Counted from the first letter of the stretch, positions 1 to 7,919 are shown. The stretch is DNA of 17,644 nt from JACPLA01 sp035291905 (GCA_035291905.1 DATDRF010000107.1:1-17644), one strand, 5' to 3'. The notes: generated by a model not told the origin, from the letters alone. A program made the numbers and translations.

Positions 1-729
1 ATGTATGACATCAACATCGGCGGCACGAGAAACGTCGTCGAGTCATCCCTGGAGGCCGGGGTCGAGCGTCTGGTACACACGAGTTCGATCGCAGCAATCG
101 GGTACCCCGGAGACGGCAGTCTCGCCGATGAAAACAACCTGTTCAACTGGGATGCTTTGGATATTGGATACCGAATTTCGAAATTCCGCGCAGAAGGCGA
201 AGTACTGAAGGGAGTCAGCAAGGGGCTTCCCGCCGTCATTGTAAATCCCGCCGTTGTCATCGGTGAACGTGACATTCATTTCAACGGCGGTCAGATTGTT
301 CGGGACGTTTATAGAAAGCGGCTCTTCTATTATTTGGATGGAGGGCTGAACGTCGTGTATGTCGGGGATGTCGTCAATGGACATATTCAGGCAGCGTTGA
401 AGGGGCGTGTGGGTGAAAGGTACATCCTTTGCGGCGAGAATCTCACCTACAAGGAAATGCTTTCAACAACGGCTCAGGTGGTGGGTGGAATTGAACCTCT
501 GTTCAGACTTCCGTTCTGGAGTGCAAGAGGCATTGCGTGGATTTCAGAGATTGTTGCGAATGCGACGGGCAGGAAACCCTGGGTCGGACGTGAGCTGGTT
601 GCCGGGCTCCACATTCGGAACTGGTTTTCTTGCGCCAAGGCAATGCGTGAGCTGGACTATTCCGTTACGCCCTTCAGGACCGCCGTGCAACGGACGTTCG
701 ATTGGTATCGGAAACACGGCTTCTTGTAG
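1..729 (+). CDS. NAD-dependent epimerase/dehydratase, 5'-truncated
   Basis: This is the C-terminal 242 residues of an extended short-chain dehydrogenase/reductase. The visible part begins at the conserved N-x-x-GT-x-NV segment (residues 5-12), followed by the TSS strand with the catalytic Ser (residues 27-29) and the YxxxK catalytic pair (Tyr57, Lys61). The Rossmann GxxGxxG and about 80-90 N-terminal residues are missing, so the gene starts outside the window and the ATG at base 1 is internal. The middle segment (GERYILCGENLTYKEML, about residues 137-153) and the NPAVVIGERD segment resemble the HpnA/dihydroflavonol-reductase-like sugar epimerases. The substrate cannot be told from sequence. 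The gene converges on the pilus operon, and a bidirectional terminator lies 36 bases after the stop. It has no evident link to the pilus genes. Confidence 0.85.
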   Translation: MYDINIGGTRNVVESSLEAGVERLVHTSSIAAIGYPGDGSLADENNLFNWDALDIGYRISKFRAEGEVLKGVSKGLPAVIVNPAVVIGERDIHFNGGQIVRDVYRKRLFYYLDGGLNVVYVGDVVNGHIQAALKGRVGERYILCGENLTYKEMLSTTAQVVGGIEPLFRLPFWSARGIAWISEIVANATGRKPWVGRELVAGLHIRNWFSCAKAMRELDYSVTPFRTAVQRTFDWYRKHGFL

Positions 730-764
730 CTCCCCAGCCTGAGTCCTCTTCAATGTGTACAACA

Positions 765-793
765 AAAAAGCCGTCCACTTGGAACGGCTTTTT
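765..793. terminator. Bidirectional intrinsic terminator
   Basis: A 10-bp stem (765-774 with 784-793) is extended by CC/GG with one bulged A around an ACTT loop. The arms carry A5 and T5, so a U-tract follows the GC-rich hairpin on both strands. It lies between two convergent genes (stops at 729 and 816) and can serve both. Confidence 0.85.
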
Positions 794-815
794 GTGAAGC
801 AGAGAATTTATGAAT

Positions 816-2243
816 CTAGTTCACTGTTCCTTGAACAGTGTAGCTTGCATTCCCCCTCGGCGTCGTAACTTGAATAGTGACCGAAAACGTCCCATTCACC
901 GCAGGAGTCGCCGCTACATCCTTGCTGACCACGAAGGCGAAATAGGTCCAGAAAGGAGACATTGTATCGGGCAATGTGCCATCAGGAGCAACCTTCGAGA
1001 ATGTCGCCGATGCGCCACCCTCTTTGGTAACCGTGATCCCTGACCCGCCCGTCAAGGGATTTCCCAGAAAGTCGTACAATCTGAACGAGACGACTGCCTG
1101 CGTCGCTGCATCCACGACCAGCGGTCCGGCTCCACCGTTAATCAGGACGCTGTCGATAATCGGGAGATCACTGAAGAGGATCGGGATGCTATCCTCAACG
1201 GTGCTGGAATTCTCGCCGATTGTCCTGGCGTTGATCTGTCCAAATCCGTTTATGGAATGGTTTGCTCCGGAATGCAGGCCGACCGACACAAAGCCGTCAG
1301 CGTCGGTGAATCCGCCCTCTCCGATAATGCCCTGGGTAGTGGTAAAATAAACTGCCGTATTCGGCGCCACAGGATTTCCATACTTGTCACCGACTATTGC
1401 GGTGATAGTGCTTGCCGACTTTCCAATGATACTGTAAACCTGGGCGTTGTAAGGATTGGCTCCCACCGCAAAATGTGCCTGATCGGGCAAGCCGCCATGA
1501 ACGATGACCTTGACGGGGGCTGAACGGATTACGACGGCATCATCCCGCGTGAGGCTGGCAATAAGCGACACGGTCCCCGCGATTGTTCCGCTGTTGATCA
1601 CTGCTGTTACCCTCCCGGCTCCGCTTGTCAGCGCTGCTGACGGGGAAACATAGGCTCCTCCGGCCACCGGTGCACCGCTGATCGAGAAGCTGACCGTGTC
1701 GGCTCTGGTGGAAGTTATTGGGAATCCAAGAGAGTCACGAACCTCAAACGCGAAGATACCGCTTTCCTGCCCGCCGACCCCATAAACCGAGAGTTTGATC
1801 CCGGCCGGACCGACATAGGCAATCGTATTGGCAAAACCTGAGACCGGGACGATCGGTGTCGTTGTGTCCCGCGGGAGGACGACATTCTGAACAGCATTGC
1901 CGGGTGCCAGAGAAAGATTCGTTACTTGCGTCAGATGTCCGGCAGCGCTCACTGTCAGCGTCGAATTGAGCGCAGTTGTCGTTCCCAGGTCGACGTTGAA
2001 CAAATATGTGCCGCTTGAGCCCGATGTCGTCGAATTCGTCCCTGCAGAATTTTGCAGAATGATCGATGCCCCGGAAAGAGGCTGCGTGGTCGCCTGATCG
2101 GTAATGATCCCCGAAAGAACTACCGAAGTGGGAGTGGCAGGCGTCAAACCCGGTTCCGTCGGCTCCTCCGCCTGCTTGCAGCTCAGAAACAAGACAAGAA
2201 ACAGGGGGGCAATCTTCAAGAGGGTATTCAGAAATGCATTCAT
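816..2243 (-). CDS. Ig-repeat lipoprotein, last gene of the pil operon
   Basis: This is a 475-residue predicted lipoprotein. The N-terminus is a hydrophobic signal ending LFLSC, with Cys22 as the likely lipidated residue. I chose the ATG at 2243 over the one at 2282 because the signal peptide begins there and GAGGA precedes it. After an acidic/proline linker comes a carboxypeptidase-regulatory-like beta domain (about residues 40-125), with the typical G-x-I-x-D...P-L-x-G-A-x-I pattern. Two or three bacterial Ig-like (Big_1/invasin type) domains follow (about 140-255, 258-365, 370-475); the second has the D-K-Y-G-N-P-V motif. It begins 67 bases after the secretin stop, at the end of the pilT-pilMN-pilOP-pilQ series. 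Inference: a surface or periplasmic partner of the secretin, or an adhesin. It does not resemble the usual helical pilotins. Confidence 0.8.
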   Translation of the reverse strand: MNAFLNTLLKIAPLFLVLFLSCKQAEEPTEPGLTPATPTSVVLSGIITDQATTQPLSGASIILQNSAGTNSTTSGSSGTYLFNVDLGTTTALNSTLTVSAAGHLTQVTNLSLAPGNAVQNVVLPRDTTTPIVPVSGFANTIAYVGPAGIKLSVYGVGGQESGIFAFEVRDSLGFPITSTRADTVSFSISGAPVAGGAYVSPSAALTSGAGRVTAVINSGTIAGTVSLIASLTRDDAVVIRSAPVKVIVHGGLPDQAHFAVGANPYNAQVYSIIGKSASTITAIVGDKYGNPVAPNTAVYFTTTQGIIGEGGFTDADGFVSVGLHSGANHSINGFGQINARTIGENSSTVEDSIPILFSDLPIIDSVLINGGAGPLVVDAATQAVVSFRLYDFLGNPLTGGSGITVTKEGGASATFSKVAPDGTLPDTMSPFWTYFAFVVSKDVAATPAVNGTFSVTIQVTTPRGNASYTVQGTVN

Positions 2244-2310
2244 GGTTTCAATCCTCGTTCGTTTCCCGGAGCAATCTGCCATTTCTCGTTCTCGGTCGCC
2301 GTGATGCCGG

Positions 2311-3606
2311 TCAATTCTTGTCGATTTGTGTCCGCTTCTTCACGTCATTCCGCCCCTCTTTCAGCTTCTCGTCCAAGACATTCTTCTGCTTTTGAGAGAC
2401 ACGCTCCTCAAGGGTCGGAAGAAGTTCAGCGCGAAGTATCACGATGAGCTCTTTCTTCGAAGTCTGAACGCGGTCATATCCAAAAATATAACGGAGGCCG
2501 AAGACCCACCAGGGAAGGTCCTTCAGGAGGGGAATACCTTCCCGGACTTGGGTCTCTTCGGTCAGGAACAGGCCGCCCAAATAGTTCTCTTCCCCGTTCA
2601 GCAGCAACAGCTTGCTCTTCCCCTGCGTCTTATTGATTCGCGATGTCGCAGGATCAATGAGCGAACTTCGTTCCACCGAAACCTGCACGTCAATAAAATC
2701 CAGGTTGTTGTATCGGTAGACCTTTGGCGTCACTTCAAGAATCGAACCCGTGCTGTAGAAGACCTCCGTCACGTCGCCGGATATCGTTCGTTGTTTGACG
2801 GAGAAGTCTTCGCCGACCTGCATCCGCCCCGGAAAACCGGACCGGACGGTGACAGTCGGCCGCGCAATGATCTCGCCGAGACTGTTCGATTCAAAGATCT
2901 TGAGAGCCGTCTCAACATCCACGGTGAGCTGGCCGGGCGATGTGCTTGCAGTGATTCCAAAAATGTCGCTGCTGACACCCCCGGTCCCCGTGTTGGGGCC
3001 TGCCCCTTTGAACTCCACGCCCAGATTCAAATCACTCGTGCTTGTGCGGAAGATCGAGAAATTGACTCCCGATTCTCGGAGTTTGTTCGTGTTGATTTCA
3101 AGGAAGATGGCGGAAATCGTGACTTCCCGGCTCTTGGCAATCATTTCCGTGGAATCAAAGGGAGCCATGCCTGTCGGCATCATCCCCTGCTGCAAGCCCT
3201 GCTGTGTCGTCTGCTGTGTGCCCGAGGGTGTCTGCGGAACGCCCCCCTGGACTGCGACGAGCTGGAAGTAATCCTGCTGTTCCTGGTACCATACCCCGCT
3301 CGCCCTCAAAATCGTCTCCATCGCCGTCTTCCAGGGCATCTGAACAATGTCGACTCCGATCGTCTTGTCCTTGAAGTATTGAGGATCGAAGATGATCGGC
3401 TTGCCGGTGAGCTTCTTCGCCAACTCACTCAAAGAGGTCAAAGCCTGCCCAACGTTGACATCGCTCTTGAAATTCACAATCTCCTCAGGATTGATGCCTT
3501 CCTTTCCCTGATCCGCCCTCTTCAGCAGCATTTCATCCCGCACCTGCGCCGAGCCAAACGACACGAGGAGAAGGGTAAGAAAAACAATGACCGGCCGTGA
3601 GTTCAT
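2311..3606 (-). CDS. pilQ: Short PilQ/GspD-type secretin
   Basis: This is an outer-membrane channel subunit of the type IV pilus/type II secretion secretin family, 431 aa against roughly 600-750 in many homologues. A signal peptide ends SFGSA-Q (residues 1-20). One N-domain (about 40-120, STN/N0-N1-like) is followed by a Gln/Gly/Met-rich linker (about 121-155). The secretin core follows from about 160: first the V-x-I-x-A-I-F-L-E-I strand with the LRESGVNF segment, then ARPTVTVRSG. The C-terminal signature is GIPLLKDLPWWVFGLRYIFG followed by KKELIVIL. A charged Lys/Glu-rich tail of about 35 residues ends the protein. AAGAGGT lies just before the ATG, and the gene starts 2 bases after the PilOP stop, so the two are probably translationally coupled. 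The short periplasmic part suggests that other proteins bridge to the inner membrane. Confidence 0.92.
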   Translation of the reverse strand: MNSRPVIVFLTLLLVSFGSAQVRDEMLLKRADQGKEGINPEEIVNFKSDVNVGQALTSLSELAKKLTGKPIIFDPQYFKDKTIGVDIVQMPWKTAMETILRASGVWYQEQQDYFQLVAVQGGVPQTPSGTQQTTQQGLQQGMMPTGMAPFDSTEMIAKSREVTISAIFLEINTNKLRESGVNFSIFRTSTSDLNLGVEFKGAGPNTGTGGVSSDIFGITASTSPGQLTVDVETALKIFESNSLGEIIARPTVTVRSGFPGRMQVGEDFSVKQRTISGDVTEVFYSTGSILEVTPKVYRYNNLDFIDVQVSVERSSLIDPATSRINKTQGKSKLLLLNGEENYLGGLFLTEETQVREGIPLLKDLPWWVFGLRYIFGYDRVQTSKKELIVILRAELLPTLEERVSQKQKNVLDEKLKEGRNDVKKRTQIDKN

Positions 3607-3608
3607 GA

Positions 3609-4496
3609 TTACCTCTTAGATTTTTCAAAATTAATAGCTTTTTCGACCTTGCGGATAATGCCGCCCTCGTCAAGAATGAATTCCACTTTGCTCTGCTGCG
3701 GAATGATCTTGCTCAGATAGCCCCGCCACACTCTGTCGCCGAGGTGAAGCACCTGCAGCTCACCGCCGTAAAGAATGAACGCCTTGCCGGGAAGTACCGC
3801 TTTTACCTCAACAACGGACGCATCGATAACTCCGGCCGGGGCGACCGTCGGGATGGTCGTCAGGATGATCGGACTGAACGGATCAAACGGAGCACGGGCG
3901 ACGCCAAGAGACTTCGCAGCCAGCGAGGTGGAGAGCTCCGGTATCCTCGTGTAGTACGCATGGAGCTCCATGGTAAATGCCACCCACTTTCGAACCTCCT
4001 GCGTCTCGCTGTTTATCTCCTCGCGTTGATCAAGAATGAGCGAGTTGACCTTGTAGAGGCGCTTCCCGTTTTCCAGGTAATAGACAAACTTGTACAGGCT
4101 TCCGAACGTCGCCTCTCCATCGCGCAAGGAGTACGAATTGTATCCCCAGTTTGCCAACTCCTGGGATCCCATATACTCCATGTTGAACTTCACGTCGCCC
4201 GCCTGATCGATCCCGCGGCTCATATATGCATAGGACTGCGATGTGATGTCCGTCTCGGGTATCTCTTTGCTCCGCGAATCGTACTTCCGCCTGACGTCGA
4301 AATATGTTATCGTCAGGGCCTTCACCTGCTCGAGGATGGCAGGCAGTTCCTGAAGTTGTCGTTCCAGATCCCGAATCGTGTTCTGCGCTGAGTCCAGTTG
4401 CTTCGGCTGGATGAAGTTCCAGTACACGAATCCGCCGCCTGAGATCAGGAAGAAGAAGACTCCGAGAACGATGGTATTTCGAATTTTATATGACAT
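3609..4496 (-). CDS. pilO: PilO-PilP-like fusion, pilus alignment subcomplex
   Basis: This is a 295-aa bitopic inner-membrane protein. Residues 8-28 form a single transmembrane helix, and 33-60 are a predicted coiled coil. About 85-185 form a mixed alpha/beta region with the placement and pattern of the PilO/GspM ferredoxin-like domain. A Pro-rich linker containing FDPFSP (about 200-225) follows. The last 65 residues form a beta-rich domain with V-K-A-V-L-P-G...L-x-L-G-D-x-V-x-G-Y-L...I-I-P...V-x-F...G, like the PilP/GspC homology-region domain that contacts the secretin N-domains. PilO and PilP are usually separate proteins, so this looks like a natural fusion. GAGGATGAGGAG precedes the ATG, and the gene lies between pilMN and the secretin, the canonical MNOPQ order. 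The PilO half rests mainly on topology and position; the PilP half has clearer motif support. Confidence 0.75.
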   Translation of the reverse strand: MSYKIRNTIVLGVFFFLISGGGFVYWNFIQPKQLDSAQNTIRDLERQLQELPAILEQVKALTITYFDVRRKYDSRSKEIPETDITSQSYAYMSRGIDQAGDVKFNMEYMGSQELANWGYNSYSLRDGEATFGSLYKFVYYLENGKRLYKVNSLILDQREEINSETQEVRKWVAFTMELHAYYTRIPELSTSLAAKSLGVARAPFDPFSPIILTTIPTVAPAGVIDASVVEVKAVLPGKAFILYGGELQVLHLGDRVWRGYLSKIIPQQSKVEFILDEGGIIRKVEKAINFEKSKR

Positions 4497-4505
4497 GGCG
4501 GCTCC

Positions 4506-6110
4506 TCATCCTCCCGTCCTGGATTTCGGCGGGACAATGAAGTCTGTTTTGTCGATCTGGTCGACCTGAAGATCAAACTCGTACACGATCTTTTCCCGGA
4601 TCGGCACGATCCTTACTGCCTTCAGAGTCGCCTTTTCGAACAGGCTCGCCAAACGCGGGATACGGGTACGATAGATCGAGCGGCCTGTGATTGTGAGAGA
4701 TCTCGGGTTGTTCGGAGCCTGTTGAATCTTGAAGATCCAGAGCGAATTCAGATCCTCTACGCTGTTGGAGAGATAGTGAAGAATTCGGCTCCACCGGTCG
4801 CCGCCCGGAGCTATGGAATCATAGACGGCTGCGGCGGTCGAGAAACGTGCAATGCCGTTCATCAGGGTATCCCTCTGCTGCCGCAACACCTCCAGGTCCC
4901 GGAACTCCGTCTGTCGCCTTCGCAAGAGCTCCTGGGCAGCCCTGATTTCCTGGCTTCTTGAAAGGATCGAGGTATAGAAGAACACGATGGAGACGAGACT
5001 GAGGGCGGCCAACAACCAGCCGTGCCATGCGAGTTTGAAGGCCTTCTGCTCCTCCAGAATCGCATTCGGCATGAGGTTGATATCGTAGAACCCCGGGTGC
5101 GAGGGCTGGAGGGTTCGCCAGGCAGCTGCAATGGGAATGGCGTACTCTGACAATGTCGCCCCGACAGATCCTTCGAAGTCGCTCACATCTATTTCTGCCG
5201 AGGTCAGGTATTCCACGGCGGCGCTGGCAAACTGGGGAGCAAGAGCCTCTCTCAGGTTCACCTTGTGGCCGTCGCCGGCAAGAAGGATCCGATCGATCCT
5301 GCTCAGGGCGATATTATCCTGCTCAAGGAGAATACGGCTGTAGAGCGTGTTCTCGATGTTGGGGGAATTGTAACCTTCGCTGATAATTGGGGCAAAATGC
5401 AGGTAGTTGCTTCCCTGCATGAAGATGAGCCGCGTGAACTCGTTCCCCACGTAAGCGATGACGGTGATCTCCTCTTCCTGCACCTGATAGCTTGAACGGA
5501 CAAAGTTCATCAGTGCAACGTCTGCACTGTCAATGATCTTCAGGGAGGGAAGTCTCTTCTCAAGGAACGGCTTGATCTCGACCAGGAGGTCGTACAACTT
5601 CAGGCCGTCTTCCCTTGTGATGGAAAGGAGTCCGCCGGCGGATGTAGGAATGGTGTCGATCGAATCAACTTCGGGAGGAGCAGCCCTCATGGCGGCAAGC
5701 TCTGTCACGAGCTGCTTCTTGAGCTTGTCTCCTTTGAGGCCGAAATCGGTATCGAATTCGTGATAGGTGACGGCGGGTTCACTGAGCGCGAACGAGAGTT
5801 CGTATTTCGCCGAAGGGAGATCGCCAAGGATGCCCAGAAGGATGGAGGCATTCGTATTGCTCTCTCCACCGCCCGCTTCTGTTGCAGCCGGCGCCGCGAA
5901 GGTGTCCGATGCAAGTTCACCAAACCCCCCGGCTTCCTCCGGGGCTGCAGAGGCGGCAACCTTTTCTTCAAACTTCTGAACGAGGGTAGCCGACTTGAAG
6001 TCGCGAAGCTGAACCGTCCCACCCTTCAACGCGAGCTGAACGAATTTGAGTTCAAGGCCATCGACGAACAGTGCAACTGCTGTCCTGCCTTGGCCGGCCT
6101 GGTATGCCAT
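4506..6110 (-). CDS. pilMN: PilM-PilN fusion (GspL-like architecture)
   Basis: This is a 534-aa protein that joins a cytoplasmic actin-like PilM-type domain (about 1-335) to a PilN-type membrane protein. The N-terminal part starts with a V-A-L-F-V-D-G-L-E-L-K-F-V strand like the PilM phosphate-binding start. Residues 50-90 are a low-complexity Ala/Gly/Glu insert. At 343-348 the sequence DINLMP matches the INLLP motif of the PilN N-terminus, which in separate proteins docks into PilM. A transmembrane helix (about 360-382), a coiled coil (383-420) and a periplasmic ferredoxin-like domain (about 420-520) follow. T2SS GspL has the same overall architecture. The gene starts 47 bases after the pilT stop and ends 9 bases before pilOP. 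The actin-like nucleotide motifs look eroded, so ATP binding is uncertain. Confidence 0.85.
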   Translation of the reverse strand: MAYQAGQGRTAVALFVDGLELKFVQLALKGGTVQLRDFKSATLVQKFEEKVAASAAPEEAGGFGELASDTFAAPAATEAGGGESNTNASILLGILGDLPSAKYELSFALSEPAVTYHEFDTDFGLKGDKLKKQLVTELAAMRAAPPEVDSIDTIPTSAGGLLSITREDGLKLYDLLVEIKPFLEKRLPSLKIIDSADVALMNFVRSSYQVQEEEITVIAYVGNEFTRLIFMQGSNYLHFAPIISEGYNSPNIENTLYSRILLEQDNIALSRIDRILLAGDGHKVNLREALAPQFASAAVEYLTSAEIDVSDFEGSVGATLSEYAIPIAAAWRTLQPSHPGFYDINLMPNAILEEQKAFKLAWHGWLLAALSLVSIVFFYTSILSRSQEIRAAQELLRRRQTEFRDLEVLRQQRDTLMNGIARFSTAAAVYDSIAPGGDRWSRILHYLSNSVEDLNSLWIFKIQQAPNNPRSLTITGRSIYRTRIPRLASLFEKATLKAVRIVPIREKIVYEFDLQVDQIDKTDFIVPPKSRTGG

Positions 6111-6157
6111 GGACTAGTTGGTCCTCTCTGGTGATAGGATAACGTGAAGTACCATGC

Positions 6158-7486
6158 CTACCCTTCAGGAGCTGCCTGGACTTGAAGCAACTGCTGTATG
6201 CGACGTTTGTTGTTTGAATAATTGATCGCGTTCTCCAGCGAGATCTTCTTCTGCATATAGAGCCGCTTGAGATCCTGCTCCATCGTGATCATGCCTCCCT
6301 CGGATCCCTCCGAAATCATCTGGTAAATTTCGCTGGTGTTGTTGTTCTTGATCGCAGCCCGCACCGAAGGCGCTCCGAGCAGTATCTCCTTCGCAAGGAC
6401 ACGCTTCCCGTCCAGACTCGGGATCAGTTTCTGCGAAATAACGCATCTCAGCGTATCTGCCAAACGGTTACGAACGCGCTCCTGCTCCGCGGGGGGAGTC
6501 TCACCGATGATCCTGTCGATGCTCTCCACCGCCGAAGCAGTGTGCAGAGTTGAAAACACCTTGTGACCGGAGTCGGTGATTTCCAGAGCAGTCAGAATCG
6601 TTTCGGGATCGCGCAGCTCACCGATCATGATGATGTCAGGGTCCTGACGAAGGGCCTGCACAGCGCCCTCCTTGAAGGAAAGGACATCTCTACCGACTTC
6701 CCGGTGACGAATAATGCACCGGTCGGACTTATGGACATACTCAATAGGCGACGAAATAATGACAATGTGGCCGTCAACAGAATGGTTGTTGGCGTCGATG
6801 ATCGAATCAAGGGTCGAGCTCTTGCCCGATCCCGTGATTCCCGTAACGAGACACATCCCCTCCTTTGTGTGGGCAAGGCTGAGGACCTTTGCCACGTTGG
6901 GATGTAAATCCATTCCCTTGATAGGACGGACGGTATTGTTGATTGCCCGCATGTTCAGAGCGAGCTGATCGAGGTCGAAATAAGCATCCGCACGAAAACG
7001 TCTGAATTCGCCGTTTTCAAGGAACAACATGTGGGAGAAGTCGAGATTCCTGTTTTCGTAGAGAAAACTTCGCTGGCGGTCACCAATGACGCTTTGAACC
7101 AGGACATTCGTTTCGTCCGGCGAATATTTTCCCAGCGTCGGATCAGGCTTCTTATTACCGAACACACGGTACCAAACATGTCCCTGACTGCCGTAACCCC
7201 CCATATCGATGTCCGAAGCATTATTCGAGAACATCTTCGTCAGGAAGTAGTTCATGCAATTGCGGAGTTTTTCCTTGAGCCCCTCGTCCATCCTGCCGAT
7301 CAAATCACCGATCATCATCTGCCGTTCAAGGCCCTGGACGGTCTTCGGCAGTTGGGCAGTGGTGTCCTTTAAGATCTTGTTGGCTTCCGCAATAATGGGC
7401 GATGGGTCAACTGCACCGGCATGGGGCTGCGGCGTTGCCGGCTTGGGGGGTGCTACGGCCGGCTGGGCTTTCGGATCTACTGCCAT
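6158..7486 (-). CDS. pilT: PilT-like retraction ATPase with atypical Asp box
   Basis: This is a secretion/pilus ATPase of the PilT/PilU family, 442 aa from the ATG at 7486. That start has GGAG five bases upstream. A TTG at 7540 extends the frame but coincides with the predicted transcription start, so I rejected it. A Pro/Ala-rich lead (1-30) precedes a PAS-like N-domain. Walker A is GITGSGKSST (216-225) and Walker B is DIIMIGELRD (284-293). The His box spans GHKVFSTLHT (307-316, His315). The C-terminal PSVRAAIKNNNTSEI segment (about 373-387) corresponds to the PilT AIRNLIRE region. The Asp box reads IISSPIEYVH (243-252), where PilT normally has an acidic pair before PIE. The zinc-type tetracysteine of PilB is absent. 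It is the first gene of unit A. A PilU-like accessory role is possible. Confidence 0.9.
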   Translation of the reverse strand: MAVDPKAQPAVAPPKPATPQPHAGAVDPSPIIAEANKILKDTTAQLPKTVQGLERQMMIGDLIGRMDEGLKEKLRNCMNYFLTKMFSNNASDIDMGGYGSQGHVWYRVFGNKKPDPTLGKYSPDETNVLVQSVIGDRQRSFLYENRNLDFSHMLFLENGEFRRFRADAYFDLDQLALNMRAINNTVRPIKGMDLHPNVAKVLSLAHTKEGMCLVTGITGSGKSSTLDSIIDANNHSVDGHIVIISSPIEYVHKSDRCIIRHREVGRDVLSFKEGAVQALRQDPDIIMIGELRDPETILTALEITDSGHKVFSTLHTASAVESIDRIIGETPPAEQERVRNRLADTLRCVISQKLIPSLDGKRVLAKEILLGAPSVRAAIKNNNTSEIYQMISEGSEGGMITMEQDLKRLYMQKKISLENAINYSNNKRRIQQLLQVQAAPEG

Positions 7487-7548
7487 TGAGACTCCAAAAG
7501 AGAATGGGATCCGTGAATTAGGGAGACGCAGACTTCCCAACGAGCACG

Positions 7549-7577
7549 ATAATAAGAAATCACAGACGAAAATGCAA
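7549..7577 (-). promoter_or_regulatory. Promoter of the pilT-pilMN-pilOP-pilQ-lipoprotein operon
   Basis: On the minus strand, TTGCAT (7572-7577) is followed after 17 bases by TATTAT (7549-7554), which matches the sigma-70 -10 consensus at 5 of 6 positions. The predicted start of transcription is near 7542, giving a leader of about 55 bases before the pilT ATG. Confidence 0.65.
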
Positions 7578-7722
7578 CTCTCTTAAAGGAGAAAATGCAG
7601 TGGTTTGTACTTTTCCAATGATTTCAACTCCCTAGCTCTGTGACAAGGGACAAAGTGAGGTACCCAGAGTACAGTTTTCCTCAAAAACCGAGGTTTTCGC
7701 GCGAAATTTGAGGAAAGAGGTT

Positions 7723-7850
7723 GGCCATTAAGCCCGAAGTCCGAAATCAACTGAGGCGTGGCATTGAGCGGATTTCGGACTTCTGATGTGGCCAACAAGG
7801 CTGAAGTCCAAACGATGGCATGGCGCAAGCGGATGGGACCTCTGATATGT
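7723..7850. repeat. Two degenerate tandem copies with a 13-bp inverted repeat
   Basis: Copy A (7723-7789) and copy B (7790-7850) both start GGCCA, share GAAGTCC near their left end and AGCGGAT in the middle, and end CTGATGT or CTGATATGT. In copy A, GAAGTCCGAAATC (7736-7748) is perfectly inverted at 7771-7783 around a 22-base loop; copy B has lost this symmetry. The stretch lies in the 487-bp non-coding gap between pilT and the T9SS cargo gene. The rest of the gap holds the pilT promoter, a 7-bp inverted repeat (7679-7685 with 7707-7713) and the cargo-gene terminator. Confidence 0.5.
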
Positions 7851-7861
7851 GGCAAAAAAAA

Positions 7862-7884
7862 TGCCACCTCACATCGAGGTGGCA
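7862..7884 (-). terminator. Intrinsic terminator of the T9SS cargo gene
   Basis: A perfect 9-bp stem, TGCCACCTC (7862-7870) with GAGGTGGCA (7876-7884), encloses a 5-base loop. On the minus strand it is followed at once by eight T residues (complement of 7854-7861). It lies about 90 bases after the stop of the gene ending at 7974. Confidence 0.9.
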
Positions 7885-7891
7885 CCGATAA

Positions 7892-7919
7892 CTGAAAGCT
7901 GACAGCTGACCGCTGAAGG
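7892..7919. repeat. Heptamer tandem tract CTGAAAG/CTGACAG/CTGACCG/CTGAAGG
   Basis: Four consecutive 7-base units all begin CTGA. The tract lies between the cargo-gene stop and its terminator and ends 7 bases from the terminator stem. A related tract with the same orientation relative to transcription precedes the terminator at 11907. Confidence 0.7.

Noticed and set aside
2244..2282. Upstream ATG extending the lipoprotein by 13 residues
   Set aside because: The extension is charged and would displace the lipoprotein signal from the N-terminus. The ATG at 2243 has a better ribosome binding site.
2326..3600. Long plus-strand frame (424 codons) opposite the secretin
   Set aside because: It is the antisense shadow of the secretin gene, with Arg/His-rich composition and no domain pattern.
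7487..7540. Upstream TTG start extending the PilT-like protein by 18 residues
   Set aside because: The ATG at 7486 has GGAG at a good distance, and the predicted transcription start lies at about 7542, too close for translation from 7540.
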